The notes: generated from the letters alone by a model not told the origin. DNA of 64,000 nt from CAZMZW01 sp964571135 (GCA_964571135.1 CAZMZW010000005.1:1-64000), one strand, 5' to 3'. Shown: positions 41,553-50,477, numbered from the stretch's first letter. Translations and numbers: made by a program.

Positions 41553-41607
41553 AGTATAGCAGAATCATGATGTTTTTTCACCTTTTACAAAAATACGCAC
41601 ATATGTG
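41553..41607 (-). promoter_or_regulatory. Promoter region of gutM with CACATATGTG palindrome
   Basis: CACATATGTG at 41598-41607 is a perfect palindrome. On the minus strand TATACT lies at 41558-41553 with no good -35 box, and the palindrome centre is about 47 bases upstream of this -10. That layout fits an activator site. A related palindrome precedes the SorC-type regulator gene. Confidence 0.55.
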
Positions 41608-41661
41608 AAACCTAACCTGGCTGATCATATCTAGGCTGTAAATGTTGCAAAACCGCATTGC

Positions 41662-42981
41662 TCATTTAACAAGTTCCTCTGGTTTTTCAAGAATATTCCG
41701 TAGTTCAGCAAGGAAATATGCAGCCTGAACACCGTCCATTACGCGGTGATCCGCGCTTAGTGTAAAAGTGACCATCTTCCTGATTCTGATAACCTGGTCA
41801 TCGGTTTCATCCGGGATCATTTGTCGTTTGATCGCGCCTACTGCCAGGATCGCGGATTGGGGTGGATTGATAATAGCTGTGAACCGGTCTATACCAAACA
41901 TGCCTAAATTGGAAATGGTAAATGTTCCATTGGCCAAATCTTCAGGTTTAAGCTCATTACCGCGCGCTCGCGAAGCCAAATCGTTTAACGCGTTCGAAAT
42001 CTGAGATACCGACCACTGGTCAGCAAAATGGATCACCGGAACAATTAACCCATCCTCAAGAGCAGTGGCAATCCCTATATTGATGTCGGAAAAAACAAGA
42101 ATTTTTTCAGAAGTGAACTGACTATTGACGATCGGGAATTTTTTTATAGCCAGGGCAACCGCTTTTACGATTACCGCAGTGGCAGAAATTCTGGAATTCT
42201 TATCTGCGATTTTTTCGTTTGATAATTTCCGTAATTCTTCAGCAATATCCATTTGAACATCGATCTGAAGTGTCATGTGTGGGGCTTCACGCATGCTGCG
42301 TGCCATGGAATCCGCGATCTTGCGGCGCATGCCTATCAAAGGAATTTCCTTCAAGATACCGGGCAACCCTCCTGGAGTTTTTAGGATGGCTGATGTTGTC
42401 TTGGCTGCGTTCAAATCTACGGCCTGTATTCTTTTCTCTGGTCCACTGCCAATGACACTGTGCAAATTAACCTGCATTTCCTTAGCTATCCGGCGGGCAG
42501 CTGGAGTCGCCTTAATCTTGCCTTCAGAATTGTTTTTTCTGGCAAGGTAATCCTCGACATCTTTGCGGGAAACCTGCCCTCCAGCACCGGTCCCAGATAA
42601 ATCAGCCAAATTTATCTTATTTTCATCAATTAATTTAGCGGCAAGTGGAGAAATTCTTTTTATTGTACTGACCTGACGGACTTCTTCAGTCGTATCAGTA
42701 GCCATTTCTGTTTTCTTGCCTGTTGATTTAGGAAGTATTTCACCGGGTTGGAGAATATAGGCAATAATTTCCGTTACTGGGACTATTTCTCCTATTTTGT
42801 GTTTAATCCCTGAAAGAATACCGGTTTCAGGCGCTTCGACCTCCATTGAAATCTTGTCGGTGCTAACCACCGCTATGGGGTCTCCTTTTTCAACCTTCTC
42901 GCCTTCTTTTTTCAGCCATTCCAGGATCTCAGAATTTTCCTGGGTAAAGCCAAACTTGGGCATAATTATTTCTTTTGCCAA
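41662..42981 (-). CDS. Dihydrolipoamide acyltransferase (E2) of a 2-oxoacid/acetoin dehydrogenase
   Basis: A 439-residue E2 core enzyme. The lipoyl domain (residues 1-78) has the attachment lysine K43 in STDKISMEV. Two segments resemble peripheral-subunit-binding domains: RISPLAAKLIDENKINLADL (near 107) and ATPAARRIAKEMQVNLHSVI (near 158). The catalytic domain has SADHRVMDGVQAA near the C-terminus, giving the active histidine. It transfers the acyl group from E1 to CoA. It follows the E1 beta gene by 10 bases. No E3 (dihydrolipoamide dehydrogenase) is encoded nearby, so E3 must come from elsewhere. Confidence 0.9.
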   Translation of the reverse strand: MAKEIIMPKFGFTQENSEILEWLKKEGEKVEKGDPIAVVSTDKISMEVEAPETGILSGIKHKIGEIVPVTEIIAYILQPGEILPKSTGKKTEMATDTTEEVRQVSTIKRISPLAAKLIDENKINLADLSGTGAGGQVSRKDVEDYLARKNNSEGKIKATPAARRIAKEMQVNLHSVIGSGPEKRIQAVDLNAAKTTSAILKTPGGLPGILKEIPLIGMRRKIADSMARSMREAPHMTLQIDVQMDIAEELRKLSNEKIADKNSRISATAVIVKAVALAIKKFPIVNSQFTSEKILVFSDINIGIATALEDGLIVPVIHFADQWSVSQISNALNDLASRARGNELKPEDLANGTFTISNLGMFGIDRFTAIINPPQSAILAVGAIKRQMIPDETDDQVIRIRKMVTFTLSADHRVMDGVQAAYFLAELRNILEKPEELVK

Positions 42982-42991
42982 GAGATTTCTC

Positions 42992-43984
42992 CTAATAGAT
43001 TCCCTTTACCAGTTTTCGTGCTTCCTCGACAATATTCTCCACCTGGGGAACAGTGTTATATTCAAGAGTCCGGTTGTAAGGAATTGGCGTATCCAATCCA
43101 GCCAGGCGGCGCACGGGTGCGTCCAAATATGCAAAAGCCTCAGATTCAATTATTGCAGCAGTGATCTCACCCCCAAACCCGCCGGTTTTCACAGCTTCAT
43201 GGACGATTAATACTTTTCCAGTCTTAATCACCGATTTAACAATTGGGTCAATGTCCAGTGGTTTCAAAGTACGCGGATCGATAATTTCGACCTCAATCCC
43301 TTCCTTGGATAAAATATCAGCCGCTTGCTGGGCACGCATAACCATGATTGATGTGGCAATGATGGTCAGGTGGCTTCCTTCACGCACTTTATGACTCTGT
43401 CCGAGTGGAATGGTATACATCTCTTCGGGTACAGGACCCTTGGTCTTGTAGAGAAGTTTATGTTCAAAGAACATCACTGGATTATTCTCAGCTAGGGAGG
43501 ATAGCAATAAACCTTTCGCGTCGTAGGGTGAAGAAGGCATGACCACCTTCAACCCAGGGACATGCACAAACCAATTCTCCAGGCTTTCGGAATGCTGTGC
43601 AGCCGCTCCTGTACCGGAACCGCTTGCAAGCCGGATCACAAAAGGCAATTGAGCCTTCCCGCCGAACATATAACGCATTTTCGCACCCTGCAATACCAGT
43701 TGTTCCATTGCGATCACTACAAAATCACTGAACTGGATCTCACCGATCGGGCGCATACCTGTAACCGCGGCGCCGACGCAAGCGCCAGCAATACCCGCTT
43801 CTGATATGGGAGTATCAATGATCCGCTGTGGACCAAATTCATCAATCAACCCGGCTGTAACGCCAAAAGCGCCACCATAGACACCAATATCTTCACCAAT
43901 CACAAATACCCGCTCATCTTTTTCCATTGCCTGTCGGATTGCTTCCCGCAAGGCTTCCATATAACTTATTTCACGCATAGACAC
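42992..43984 (-). CDS. 2-oxoacid/acetoin dehydrogenase E1 component, beta subunit
   Basis: A 330-residue transketolase-like subunit. It opens REISYMEALREAIRQAMEKD and continues VFVIGEDIGVYGGAFGVT. It has PISEAGIAGACVGAA with the conserved glutamate near TPP, and the C-terminal transketolase domain VEIIDPRTLKPLDIDPIV and LIVHEAVKTGGFGGEI. It pairs with E1 alpha, whose gene it overlaps by 14 bases. Whether the complex uses pyruvate, acetoin or another 2-oxoacid cannot be settled from this subunit. Confidence 0.92.
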   Translation of the reverse strand: MSMREISYMEALREAIRQAMEKDERVFVIGEDIGVYGGAFGVTAGLIDEFGPQRIIDTPISEAGIAGACVGAAVTGMRPIGEIQFSDFVVIAMEQLVLQGAKMRYMFGGKAQLPFVIRLASGSGTGAAAQHSESLENWFVHVPGLKVVMPSSPYDAKGLLLSSLAENNPVMFFEHKLLYKTKGPVPEEMYTIPLGQSHKVREGSHLTIIATSIMVMRAQQAADILSKEGIEVEIIDPRTLKPLDIDPIVKSVIKTGKVLIVHEAVKTGGFGGEITAAIIESEAFAYLDAPVRRLAGLDTPIPYNRTLEYNTVPQVENIVEEARKLVKGIY

Positions 43985-44951
43985 CTTCCAGAATTGTAGC
44001 TAAGTCAGGTTCAGGGCTTGCTTCCGCATAATCAACTGCTTTGCGGATATCTTCCTTAACTCTGCTTTGAATTTCGGCAAATTCAGCATCTTTTATACCA
44101 AGCAGGTGTCTAAATCGTTGAATAGGATCTTTATCCATCCAGCTTTTTACTTCCTCACGGGTTCGGTATAGTTGACGATCGCTTTTTGAATGACCACGGT
44201 AGCGGTAGGTCATCGCTTCGATCAGAGTCGGGCCTTTGCCTTCACGCGCACGTTTCGCGGCTGTTTGAACTGTTTTGTAGACTTCAATCATTTCATTACC
44301 GTCAATCGTCACACCCGGCATTCCGTATGCACTTGCCCGTTCGCTGATTTGCTTGATCTTGAATGCTTTTTTAAAAGGCATGGACATGCCATATTGGTTG
44401 TTTTCGCATAAATAGATGACAGGCAAATTCCAGATGGCAGCCATGTTGAGGGATTCATGGAAAGCGCCCTCATTGGCCGCGCCGTCTCCAAAAAGGGTCA
44501 GGACCACCTGGTCAGTCTTGCGCATTTTGATACTCAACCCTACTCCTACAGAAATGGGTAGGTTTCCCGCTACAATCCCCTGGGCACCAAGGTTGTTGGT
44601 TTCCACATCCGCAATATGCATTGATCCACCTCGGCCACGGCAGTAACCGTTTTCCTTGCCCATGAACTCAGCCATCATTCGATTAAGATCACCCCCCCAC
44701 ATAAGGAAATGACCATGGCCGCGATGAGTATTTAGTAAATAATCATCTTTGCGTAACGCCGGTCCTGCACCTGCGGCAATTGCTTCCTGACCGATAGAAA
44801 GGTGCATGGTCCCGTGTACTTTGCCAAGCCCGAACAACTCTTCCGCGTTCTCCTCAAAAGCCCTTGTCAGAACCATCTTGTAAAGTAAGTCTCTGGCTTT
44901 GGTTTCATCCAAAACCCCGCTTATTAATGTCTCATGTTTTTTTCCAGGCAT
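43971..44951 (-). CDS. 2-oxoacid/acetoin dehydrogenase E1 component, alpha subunit
   Basis: A 326-residue TPP-dependent subunit. The TPP motif runs from LFGDGAANEGAFHESLNMAA to CENNQYGMS (GDG to NN). Near the active site are RGHGHFLMWGGDL and TYRYRGHSKSD. The short, AcoA-like N-terminus and the FKKAFKIKQISERASAYGMPG segment make acetoin dehydrogenase or a related catabolic 2-oxoacid dehydrogenase more likely than the housekeeping pyruvate complex. It follows the SorC-type regulator gene by 17 bases, so the two are probably co-transcribed. Confidence 0.92.
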   Translation of the reverse strand: MPGKKHETLISGVLDETKARDLLYKMVLTRAFEENAEELFGLGKVHGTMHLSIGQEAIAAGAGPALRKDDYLLNTHRGHGHFLMWGGDLNRMMAEFMGKENGYCRGRGGSMHIADVETNNLGAQGIVAGNLPISVGVGLSIKMRKTDQVVLTLFGDGAANEGAFHESLNMAAIWNLPVIYLCENNQYGMSMPFKKAFKIKQISERASAYGMPGVTIDGNEMIEVYKTVQTAAKRAREGKGPTLIEAMTYRYRGHSKSDRQLYRTREEVKSWMDKDPIQRFRHLLGIKDAEFAEIQSRVKEDIRKAVDYAEASPEPDLATILEGVYA

Positions 44952-44968
44952 CCTTCCTCCAAGTGAAA

Positions 44969-45925
44969 TTAATTAAAAATAGGATTTACTGCCATCTGAT
45001 CAGTGATTAACACATCCAGCCATCCACCGTTTAAAACAGCTCTAACTGCTTCACTTTTCTCTTTGCCTGCGACAACCCCAATGATTTTTCGCTTGCTATT
45101 TTTTAATTTTTCAAGGTCCACAGCCATGGTCCGATGGTTGATATCAATATTCATTACGTGACCATTTTTATCAAGAATGATGCCGCAGAAATTGCCTATG
45201 CCCCCCTTTTCTTTAATATCCGCTACTTCCTTTTCATTGATAAATCCAGAACGAAACAAGCTGGAATACTTCGGATCAATATCAATTGTTCCAACTCCCA
45301 GCAGAACGAAATCTGATTGGTAAGCCAGGTTGAACGTATCACTGATTTGCTTCTGGGATTTAATGGAAGAACATATATCTTCTGAATCAAGAAAAAGAGG
45401 GGAATGCAAAACCTGATAACTGGCATTTAATTTGCTTGCAAACAATGAAGCTATTTCCGGGCCATCTATTTGAGTATTACCTTTACTTCCATTTGCGCCC
45501 ATAACTTGTACAACACGAACATTTTCCAACGGCAAGAAAGGAAAGGAATTTATTACCTCAAAAATGGCAGTTCCCCAACCAATACCTATCACCATGCCAT
45601 TTTTTATGCGTTGCCCTAAATACATCGCTCCTTGTCGCCCGACCATTTGGTAAGTCTGATCTTGAGAATAATGTCCCCGTTTGATAACATAAGCCGCTTC
45701 CAAGCCAAATTCTTTCACCAAACGTTGCTCTAGGTATGCATCTCTTTGAATCGGATAATTGATTGCAATTTCAACAATCCTTTCCTTTTCGGCTTCCAGT
45801 AATAACCGTGAAATACCAGATCTTGAATATCCGAAATCTTTGCCTATTTTCGCCTGGGTTTTCTTTTCTATATAATACGATGAGGCAATTTCAGCTAGTA
45901 ATTGTTTTCGCGATAATTCATCCAT
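44969..45925 (-). CDS. SorC/DeoR-type sugar-binding transcriptional regulator
   Basis: A 318-residue regulator. The N-terminal helix-turn-helix is ASSYYIEKKTQAKIGKDFGYSRSGISRLL. The sugar-phosphate-binding domain has VIGIGWGTAIFEVI (the GxGxGT-like site), VVQVMGANGS, FVLLGVGTIDI and KGGIGNFCGIILDKNG, then VVAGKEKSEAVRAVLNGGWLD. SorC-family proteins sense phosphorylated sugars or polyols made by their own operon. It is the first gene of the minus-strand cluster of dehydrogenase and PTS genes and is probably self-regulated through the palindrome at 45978-45989. Confidence 0.92.
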   Translation of the reverse strand: MDELSRKQLLAEIASSYYIEKKTQAKIGKDFGYSRSGISRLLLEAEKERIVEIAINYPIQRDAYLEQRLVKEFGLEAAYVIKRGHYSQDQTYQMVGRQGAMYLGQRIKNGMVIGIGWGTAIFEVINSFPFLPLENVRVVQVMGANGSKGNTQIDGPEIASLFASKLNASYQVLHSPLFLDSEDICSSIKSQKQISDTFNLAYQSDFVLLGVGTIDIDPKYSSLFRSGFINEKEVADIKEKGGIGNFCGIILDKNGHVMNIDINHRTMAVDLEKLKNSKRKIIGVVAGKEKSEAVRAVLNGGWLDVLITDQMAVNPIFN

Positions 45926-46468
45926 GTTTAATCTGAAAATTATTATAGCATTCTAATAGCACAAATGTTGTATATTATCACACATGTGAATATTTTTGTT
46001 AGATAATCAACCGGGAAAATCTAACTTCTTTTTCATAAATAATGTATCGTAAGCTGGTAAATGATATTTTGTAAGCTTTCTCGTGGCTTCATCTGAGAAT
46101 GAGCTTTTTTTTCAGATTTGATTCTGTTTTTATGCAGTATTGAGTTAATCTTTAGTGATTATCCTTTTTCAGTTTGGGAACATGATAAAATTAAAAATTG
46201 GAGAGGATTCATTCGCCAGTTTTTTCTAAAGCATTCAGCATTCAATACAATTATTCAAGATAATATGACTGCTGTGAAGGAAAAGTTAAGCGACAACCCC
46301 CTGAATTTGGAAGTGTCTTAATTTCGGAATTTTTTATGAGGATTCTCAATCTTATTCAATTGCATTTTATTGTTGAATTTGTGGACTTTCTCTTTTTTTA
46401 AAAACGAAAAATACTCTCTGCAGTGGTACACAGAAAAACTCCTCTGTAATGAGTGAAAAGGATAAATA
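45926..46468. other. AT-rich intergenic region between SorC regulator and HAD gene
   Basis: Apart from the regulator promoter at the left end, no gene is supported. A 67-codon plus-strand frame at 46118-46321 has no ribosome site or recognisable features and is not called. Confidence 0.4.
45942..45989 (-). promoter_or_regulatory. Promoter/operator of the SorC-type regulator and dehydrogenase genes
   Basis: TCACA-CA-TGTGA at 45978-45989, with the perfect inner palindrome CACATGTG, lies about 40 bases upstream of a minus-strand TATAAT at 45947-45942. No strong -35 box is present. The motif is nearly the same as CACATATGTG upstream of gutM. Confidence 0.55.
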
Positions 46469-47143
46469 ATGAATTATTTGGATGGGCGCTGGGCTTTTAT
46501 TTTCGATATGGATGGGTTGATGCTGGATACCGAGCATCGCATGAATCAGGCCTGGCAGAAGGCAGCCGCAGATTTTGGTTATGATTTCACTGATGAGATG
46601 ATCCGGGAGTGTGTGGGTTATTCCATGGTGATGTCTGAATTTCTTCAAAAAAAGTATTTTGGAGAGGATTATCCTTTTCAAAAAATTCGGGATAAAAAAG
46701 AGATTTATTATGAAGAAAGCATTAAGCAAAACGGCATTCCGATTAAAAATGGATTGATCCCATTACTGGATTTATTGGAAAGCAGGCATATCCGCAAAGC
46801 AGTGGCAAGTTCCACTGTCCAACCTTATGTCAACCAGCGATTACAAATAACTCATTTATTTCGTCGTTTTAATGTAATTATCTCGGGGAGCGAAGTGGAA
46901 CAGGTAAAACCAGACCCTGCCATTTATCACGAAGCTGCCCGAAAGATGGGTTTCGATTCAAAGCAATGCCTGGTCTTGGAGGACACGCCTGTCGGTGTGA
47001 AAGCTGCAGATGCAGCTGGAATGCCGGTCATATTAGTGCCGGACCAGGCGCCTTTGCCGCCCGAAATTTGCGCAATGGCTGCTGGTGTTTTTTCTTCTCT
47101 GGATGAAGTGCGTTTGTTCTTGATCGGTCAGGAATTGAAATAG
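46469..47143 (+). CDS. HAD-superfamily phosphatase/phosphoglucomutase-like protein
   Basis: A 224-residue HAD subfamily IA protein. Motif I is FIFDMDGLMLDTE (residues about 10-22), with a helical cap after it. Motif II is VASSTVQPYV, motif III is the lysine in VEQVKPDPAIYHEAARKMG, and motif IV is LVLEDTPVGVKAADAAGMP. This pattern fits beta-phosphoglucomutase-like enzymes and sugar-phosphate phosphatases. The ATG follows AAAAGGATAAATA. Its 3' end overlaps the convergent Gfo/Idh/MocA gene by 16 bases. Confidence 0.9.
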   Translation: MNYLDGRWAFIFDMDGLMLDTEHRMNQAWQKAAADFGYDFTDEMIRECVGYSMVMSEFLQKKYFGEDYPFQKIRDKKEIYYEESIKQNGIPIKNGLIPLLDLLESRHIRKAVASSTVQPYVNQRLQITHLFRRFNVIISGSEVEQVKPDPAIYHEAARKMGFDSKQCLVLEDTPVGVKAADAAGMPVILVPDQAPLPPEICAMAAGVFSSLDEVRLFLIGQELK

Positions 47144-48129
47144 GGAGTCTTTCTATTTGTCCAACGGTTAACGCTGTCCCAGCTTTCGGATTCTTTGGCC
47201 GGGATTTCACCGCCCGCAATCACCAGGGCGTCGATCAGTTCATGAGTTTTCAACGCATCCCTTCCGCTGGTGAGCGGCTGTTTGCGGGTTTTTACACAAT
47301 CTAAAAAATGTTCGATCATTCCATAAAAGCCGCGCTCTTTTAATTCAGAGATCCACTTGCCCGGCCGCTCATTGCCAAATATTTCTTCACTTTCTGATTT
47401 TCTTATTTTAAGCTGGCGGAATGCTTCCACTTCCACTGTGTAATTATCTCCATGCAGCGTCACCCGCTCCTGCCAGGAACCGGCTTTCAGACTGGTATTC
47501 AGCAAAACCAGACCGCCTGCACTTGTGACTGCCTGGCTGACTGCCCCAATTAGCAGCCCGTCTTGTATTTGGGTCTGGGTAAAAGCAGGAACCACCTCTC
47601 CACAAAAATAACGCACTAGATCGATCTGGTGGATGGTATCGTCCACATAGTTGTTGTACAGACTGAAATGTGCAACAGAATTGCGATGTTTTTCAAAAAT
47701 TGCCATTTGGATCTTGCGGTCCTTGAAAAGCTGCCAGGCTTGTTGATAAAGGATGGCATAGCGGCGGTTGAAAGACACCATAAGAATTCTTTTTTTGAGG
47801 TCAGCCAGATCCGCCAGTTGACGGGCTTCATCACTGGAATAAGCCATCGGTTTTTCCACCAGCACATCCACACCTGCATTCAGGAGTTGAGACACAAAGG
47901 GGACATGGGTGGCATTATTGGTGATGACCAATGCTGCTTCTGGTTTGGTTTCCAATAATTGTTCAAAATTGGTGGTGCCGAAGGAAATGTGCCAATCCTG
48001 GCAGATCTTATCCACATTCCTTTGAGTCCGGCTGAAAATTCCTGTTATTTCCATCCCAGGCCAGGAGGTCAGCAGCGGCAAGTAAACCTGCTGGGCGATC
48101 CCACCCGCGCCAAAAATTGCGATTTTCAT
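47128..48129 (-). CDS. Gfo/Idh/MocA-family oxidoreductase
   Basis: A 333-residue member of the family. The Rossmann motif is IFGAGGIAQQVY at the N-terminus. The EKP motif is in DVLVEKPMAYSSDEAR, and DDTIHQIDLVRYFCGE marks the substrate domain. It is shorter than the other four paralogues in the window. It is the last gene of a nagA - oxidoreductase - oxidoreductase run, 15 bases after the previous stop. The likely substrate is an N-acetylated sugar or its derivative, judged from the nagA context only. Confidence 0.87.
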   Translation of the reverse strand: MKIAIFGAGGIAQQVYLPLLTSWPGMEITGIFSRTQRNVDKICQDWHISFGTTNFEQLLETKPEAALVITNNATHVPFVSQLLNAGVDVLVEKPMAYSSDEARQLADLADLKKRILMVSFNRRYAILYQQAWQLFKDRKIQMAIFEKHRNSVAHFSLYNNYVDDTIHQIDLVRYFCGEVVPAFTQTQIQDGLLIGAVSQAVTSAGGLVLLNTSLKAGSWQERVTLHGDNYTVEVEAFRQLKIRKSESEEIFGNERPGKWISELKERGFYGMIEHFLDCVKTRKQPLTSGRDALKTHELIDALVIAGGEIPAKESESWDSVNRWTNRKTPYFNS

Positions 48130-48144
48130 TTCCAGATCCTAATA

Positions 48145-49296
48145 TTAAATAAGAGGCAAATTGATGCGCTGACTATTTTTTGAAGCAGAATAATAGGCTG
48201 CTTCCAGGATTTCCTGGGCTGCAAGTGCTGTCTCGAAATCCAACAGGGAAGGTTTTTTTTCCTGAATGCATTGCAGAAAATCATAAGCCGAAGCCAGGTG
48301 GGCGTTTACCATGAAACCCAGGGATTGCTTGGATGCCGGCCAGAGTATTTCAATTGGGCGCAGCCCGGCGGCGGGAGCAAAATCCTGCGGGCCGATCAGC
48401 CACTGCTTGCGTCTGGCGTCAAAAAAATCAACGGTCATTTGGTTTTCAAAGTCAACTTTTACCGTGCCCTGGCTGCCGATGATCTCGATCGCACTGCTGT
48501 CGCTGGTTCCGCCTGAAACACGAGTGACTTCGATCAAGCCGGATGATCCATTCTGCATCCCCAGGCTGCATAAAGCCCAGTCATCCACATCCACTGTTCC
48601 CTTTTGGCTGTTTCCGGCAGTGATTGGGCGTTCAGGGATAAATGTACGCGTCTGGCACTGCACCCAGGCAACCTCACCCAGTAAAAAACGGATCAGATCC
48701 ATCAAGTGAACACCCAGGTCAGCCAGAGCGCCTCCCCCGGATGCAGCCTGGCTCAGACGCCAGGACATTGGCCGCAGCGTATCCAGGTAACTGCTGTGGA
48801 AGGTATGCGCGCGGAAATGATAGGGCTGGCCGATACCGCCGTTTTCAATGACAGCTTTCATCTGGCGGATGGCGGGAACATAACGCATCATAAAGGCGGT
48901 ATGAGTAATGAGTCCGCTTTTGCGGGCGGTTTCAGTGATAGCTTTTGCATCTGCAAGGGTACTACCCAGTGGTTTTTCACAATACACATGTTTTTTTTGG
49001 CGGATCGCTTCCAACGCCTGTTCGCGGTGAAAAACATTAGGTGAGCAAATATCCACCGCATCCATTGGTTGGTCATAGAATTCTTCTATCTTCGAAGTTA
49101 CCAGGTCAATATTCAGGTTTCGAATGAATTCATGGTCAGAAGCAGGATGGGTACGCAGCACAGCCTGGATGTGGGCGGTTACCGCGGGATGAGCAAAAAC
49201 ATAGGGAATACTGTTGTACGCATTGGCGTGTAATTTTCCAATGAAACCAAAACCGATTAGTCCGATGTTGAGGGTTGGTGTGGATCCTGTTTTCAT
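48145..49296 (-). CDS. Gfo/Idh/MocA-family oxidoreductase
   Basis: A 383-residue NAD(P)-dependent oxidoreductase. The Rossmann motif is IGLIGFGFIGKLHANAY, the EKP motif is in VYCEKPLGSTLADA, and the catalytic-region block is SGGGALADLGVHLMDLIRFL. It is flanked by nagA (14 bases upstream) and another Gfo/Idh/MocA gene (15 bases downstream), so all three are one transcript. GlcNAc- or GalNAc-linked dehydrogenases belong to this superfamily, which would fit, but the substrate is not proven. Confidence 0.88.
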   Translation of the reverse strand: MKTGSTPTLNIGLIGFGFIGKLHANAYNSIPYVFAHPAVTAHIQAVLRTHPASDHEFIRNLNIDLVTSKIEEFYDQPMDAVDICSPNVFHREQALEAIRQKKHVYCEKPLGSTLADAKAITETARKSGLITHTAFMMRYVPAIRQMKAVIENGGIGQPYHFRAHTFHSSYLDTLRPMSWRLSQAASGGGALADLGVHLMDLIRFLLGEVAWVQCQTRTFIPERPITAGNSQKGTVDVDDWALCSLGMQNGSSGLIEVTRVSGGTSDSSAIEIIGSQGTVKVDFENQMTVDFFDARRKQWLIGPQDFAPAAGLRPIEILWPASKQSLGFMVNAHLASAYDFLQCIQEKKPSLLDFETALAAQEILEAAYYSASKNSQRINLPLI

Positions 49297-49310
49297 TCTG
49301 AATCCTATCC

Positions 49311-50477
49311 TTATAGTTTATTATAGACAACTCGGCCTTTTACCATGGTTAGGTAGATGTTGATCTTCTCATCCATTACCACCAGGTTGGCCCATTTGCC
49401 GGGTTCCAGGCTGCCAATGGTTTTAGCTTCTTCGATCACACATGCGGGGTTGATGCTGGCCATTTGGACAGCGTCCTGCAAGGTGGCACCAACCAGTTGG
49501 TTGACATTTCTCACACACTGGTTCATCTGCACCGTACTGCCGGCGATTGTGCCATCATCCAGGGTGGCTTTGCCATCCCTGACGGTCACATGTTGACCGA
49601 TCAAGTGATATTCTCCATTTGGCAAACCGGCTCCTTGGATGGCATCGGTTATCAGGCAAATGCGGTCTTTCCCAAGGCAGCGCAAGAGGACCTTCATTGC
49701 ACCCGGGTGGACATGAACTCCATCTGCAATTAATTCGGCGGTGGGAAGTTCTGAAGACATGACCGCTCCAAATACGCCAGGGGTACGTTGATTGAATCCA
49801 GACTGGGCATTGAAGGAATGAGTGATATGGGTGAAATTTCCCTTCAGAGCTTCGCTTGCGGTTTCGTAATCAGTATTGGAATGACCCAATGCCACCTTTA
49901 CACCTGCTTCATGCATCATCGCCGCCACTTCCCCGGCATTGGAAAGTTCCGGTGCTAAGGTGATCTGCTTGATCCAGCCCTTGCCAAGTTTGAGAAATTT
50001 TTTGGCTTCCCCAGGGTCAGGCGTATGCAGCCATTGAGGATTGAAAGCGCCCTTTTTCTCCGGGTTCAGGAACGGTCCTTCTAAATGCAATCCCAATGCG
50101 GTGGCACCGCTTGTGCCTTCCTCAAGAATTTTTACATACTTCTGGATGAGCTGGCAGGTGCTGTCTGCATCCGGGGCGGAGATGGAAAGCAGGAAACCGG
50201 TCACACCGCCGCTGATGACCCATTGGGAGTATTTCTCCAGTTCATCGGCGAGATCACCAATTCCAAAGGATACTCCAAAACCGCCATGGACATGGATATC
50301 GATGAACCCTGGCGAAATAGTTTTACCCTTAAGGTTAAGCCGTTTGCCTTTTACTTTGGGTGCCTGTTCGCGGCTGCCGCAATATTCGATTCGGCCAGCC
50401 TCATCGATGATGAGAATGCCGTTTTCAATTACTTTGAATGGGGAAATTATGGTACTGGGTTCAAGAATAATGCTCAT
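49311..50477 (-). CDS. nagA: N-acetylglucosamine-6-phosphate deacetylase
   Basis: A 388-residue amidohydrolase that removes acetate from N-acetylglucosamine 6-phosphate. The metal motif is DIHVHGG (H62, H64), and E133 in LHLEGPFLNPEKKG, H199 in VALGHSNTDY and H220 in THSFNAQ complete the metal site. The catalytic aspartate is D278 in LITDAIQGAG. Length is standard. It heads a three-gene run with two oxidoreductases. nagB (deaminase) and a GlcNAc kinase are not in this run, but ROK kinases and a SIS-domain enzyme are encoded elsewhere in the window. Confidence 0.92.
   Translation of the reverse strand: MSIILEPSTIISPFKVIENGILIIDEAGRIEYCGSREQAPKVKGKRLNLKGKTISPGFIDIHVHGGFGVSFGIGDLADELEKYSQWVISGGVTGFLLSISAPDADSTCQLIQKYVKILEEGTSGATALGLHLEGPFLNPEKKGAFNPQWLHTPDPGEAKKFLKLGKGWIKQITLAPELSNAGEVAAMMHEAGVKVALGHSNTDYETASEALKGNFTHITHSFNAQSGFNQRTPGVFGAVMSSELPTAELIADGVHVHPGAMKVLLRCLGKDRICLITDAIQGAGLPNGEYHLIGQHVTVRDGKATLDDGTIAGSTVQMNQCVRNVNQLVGATLQDAVQMASINPACVIEEAKTIGSLEPGKWANLVVMDEKINIYLTMVKGRVVYNKL

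Noticed and set aside
46118..46321. 67-codon plus-strand frame in the gap after the SorC regulator
   Set aside because: No ribosome-binding site, no family features, and AT-rich sequence easily gives such frames.
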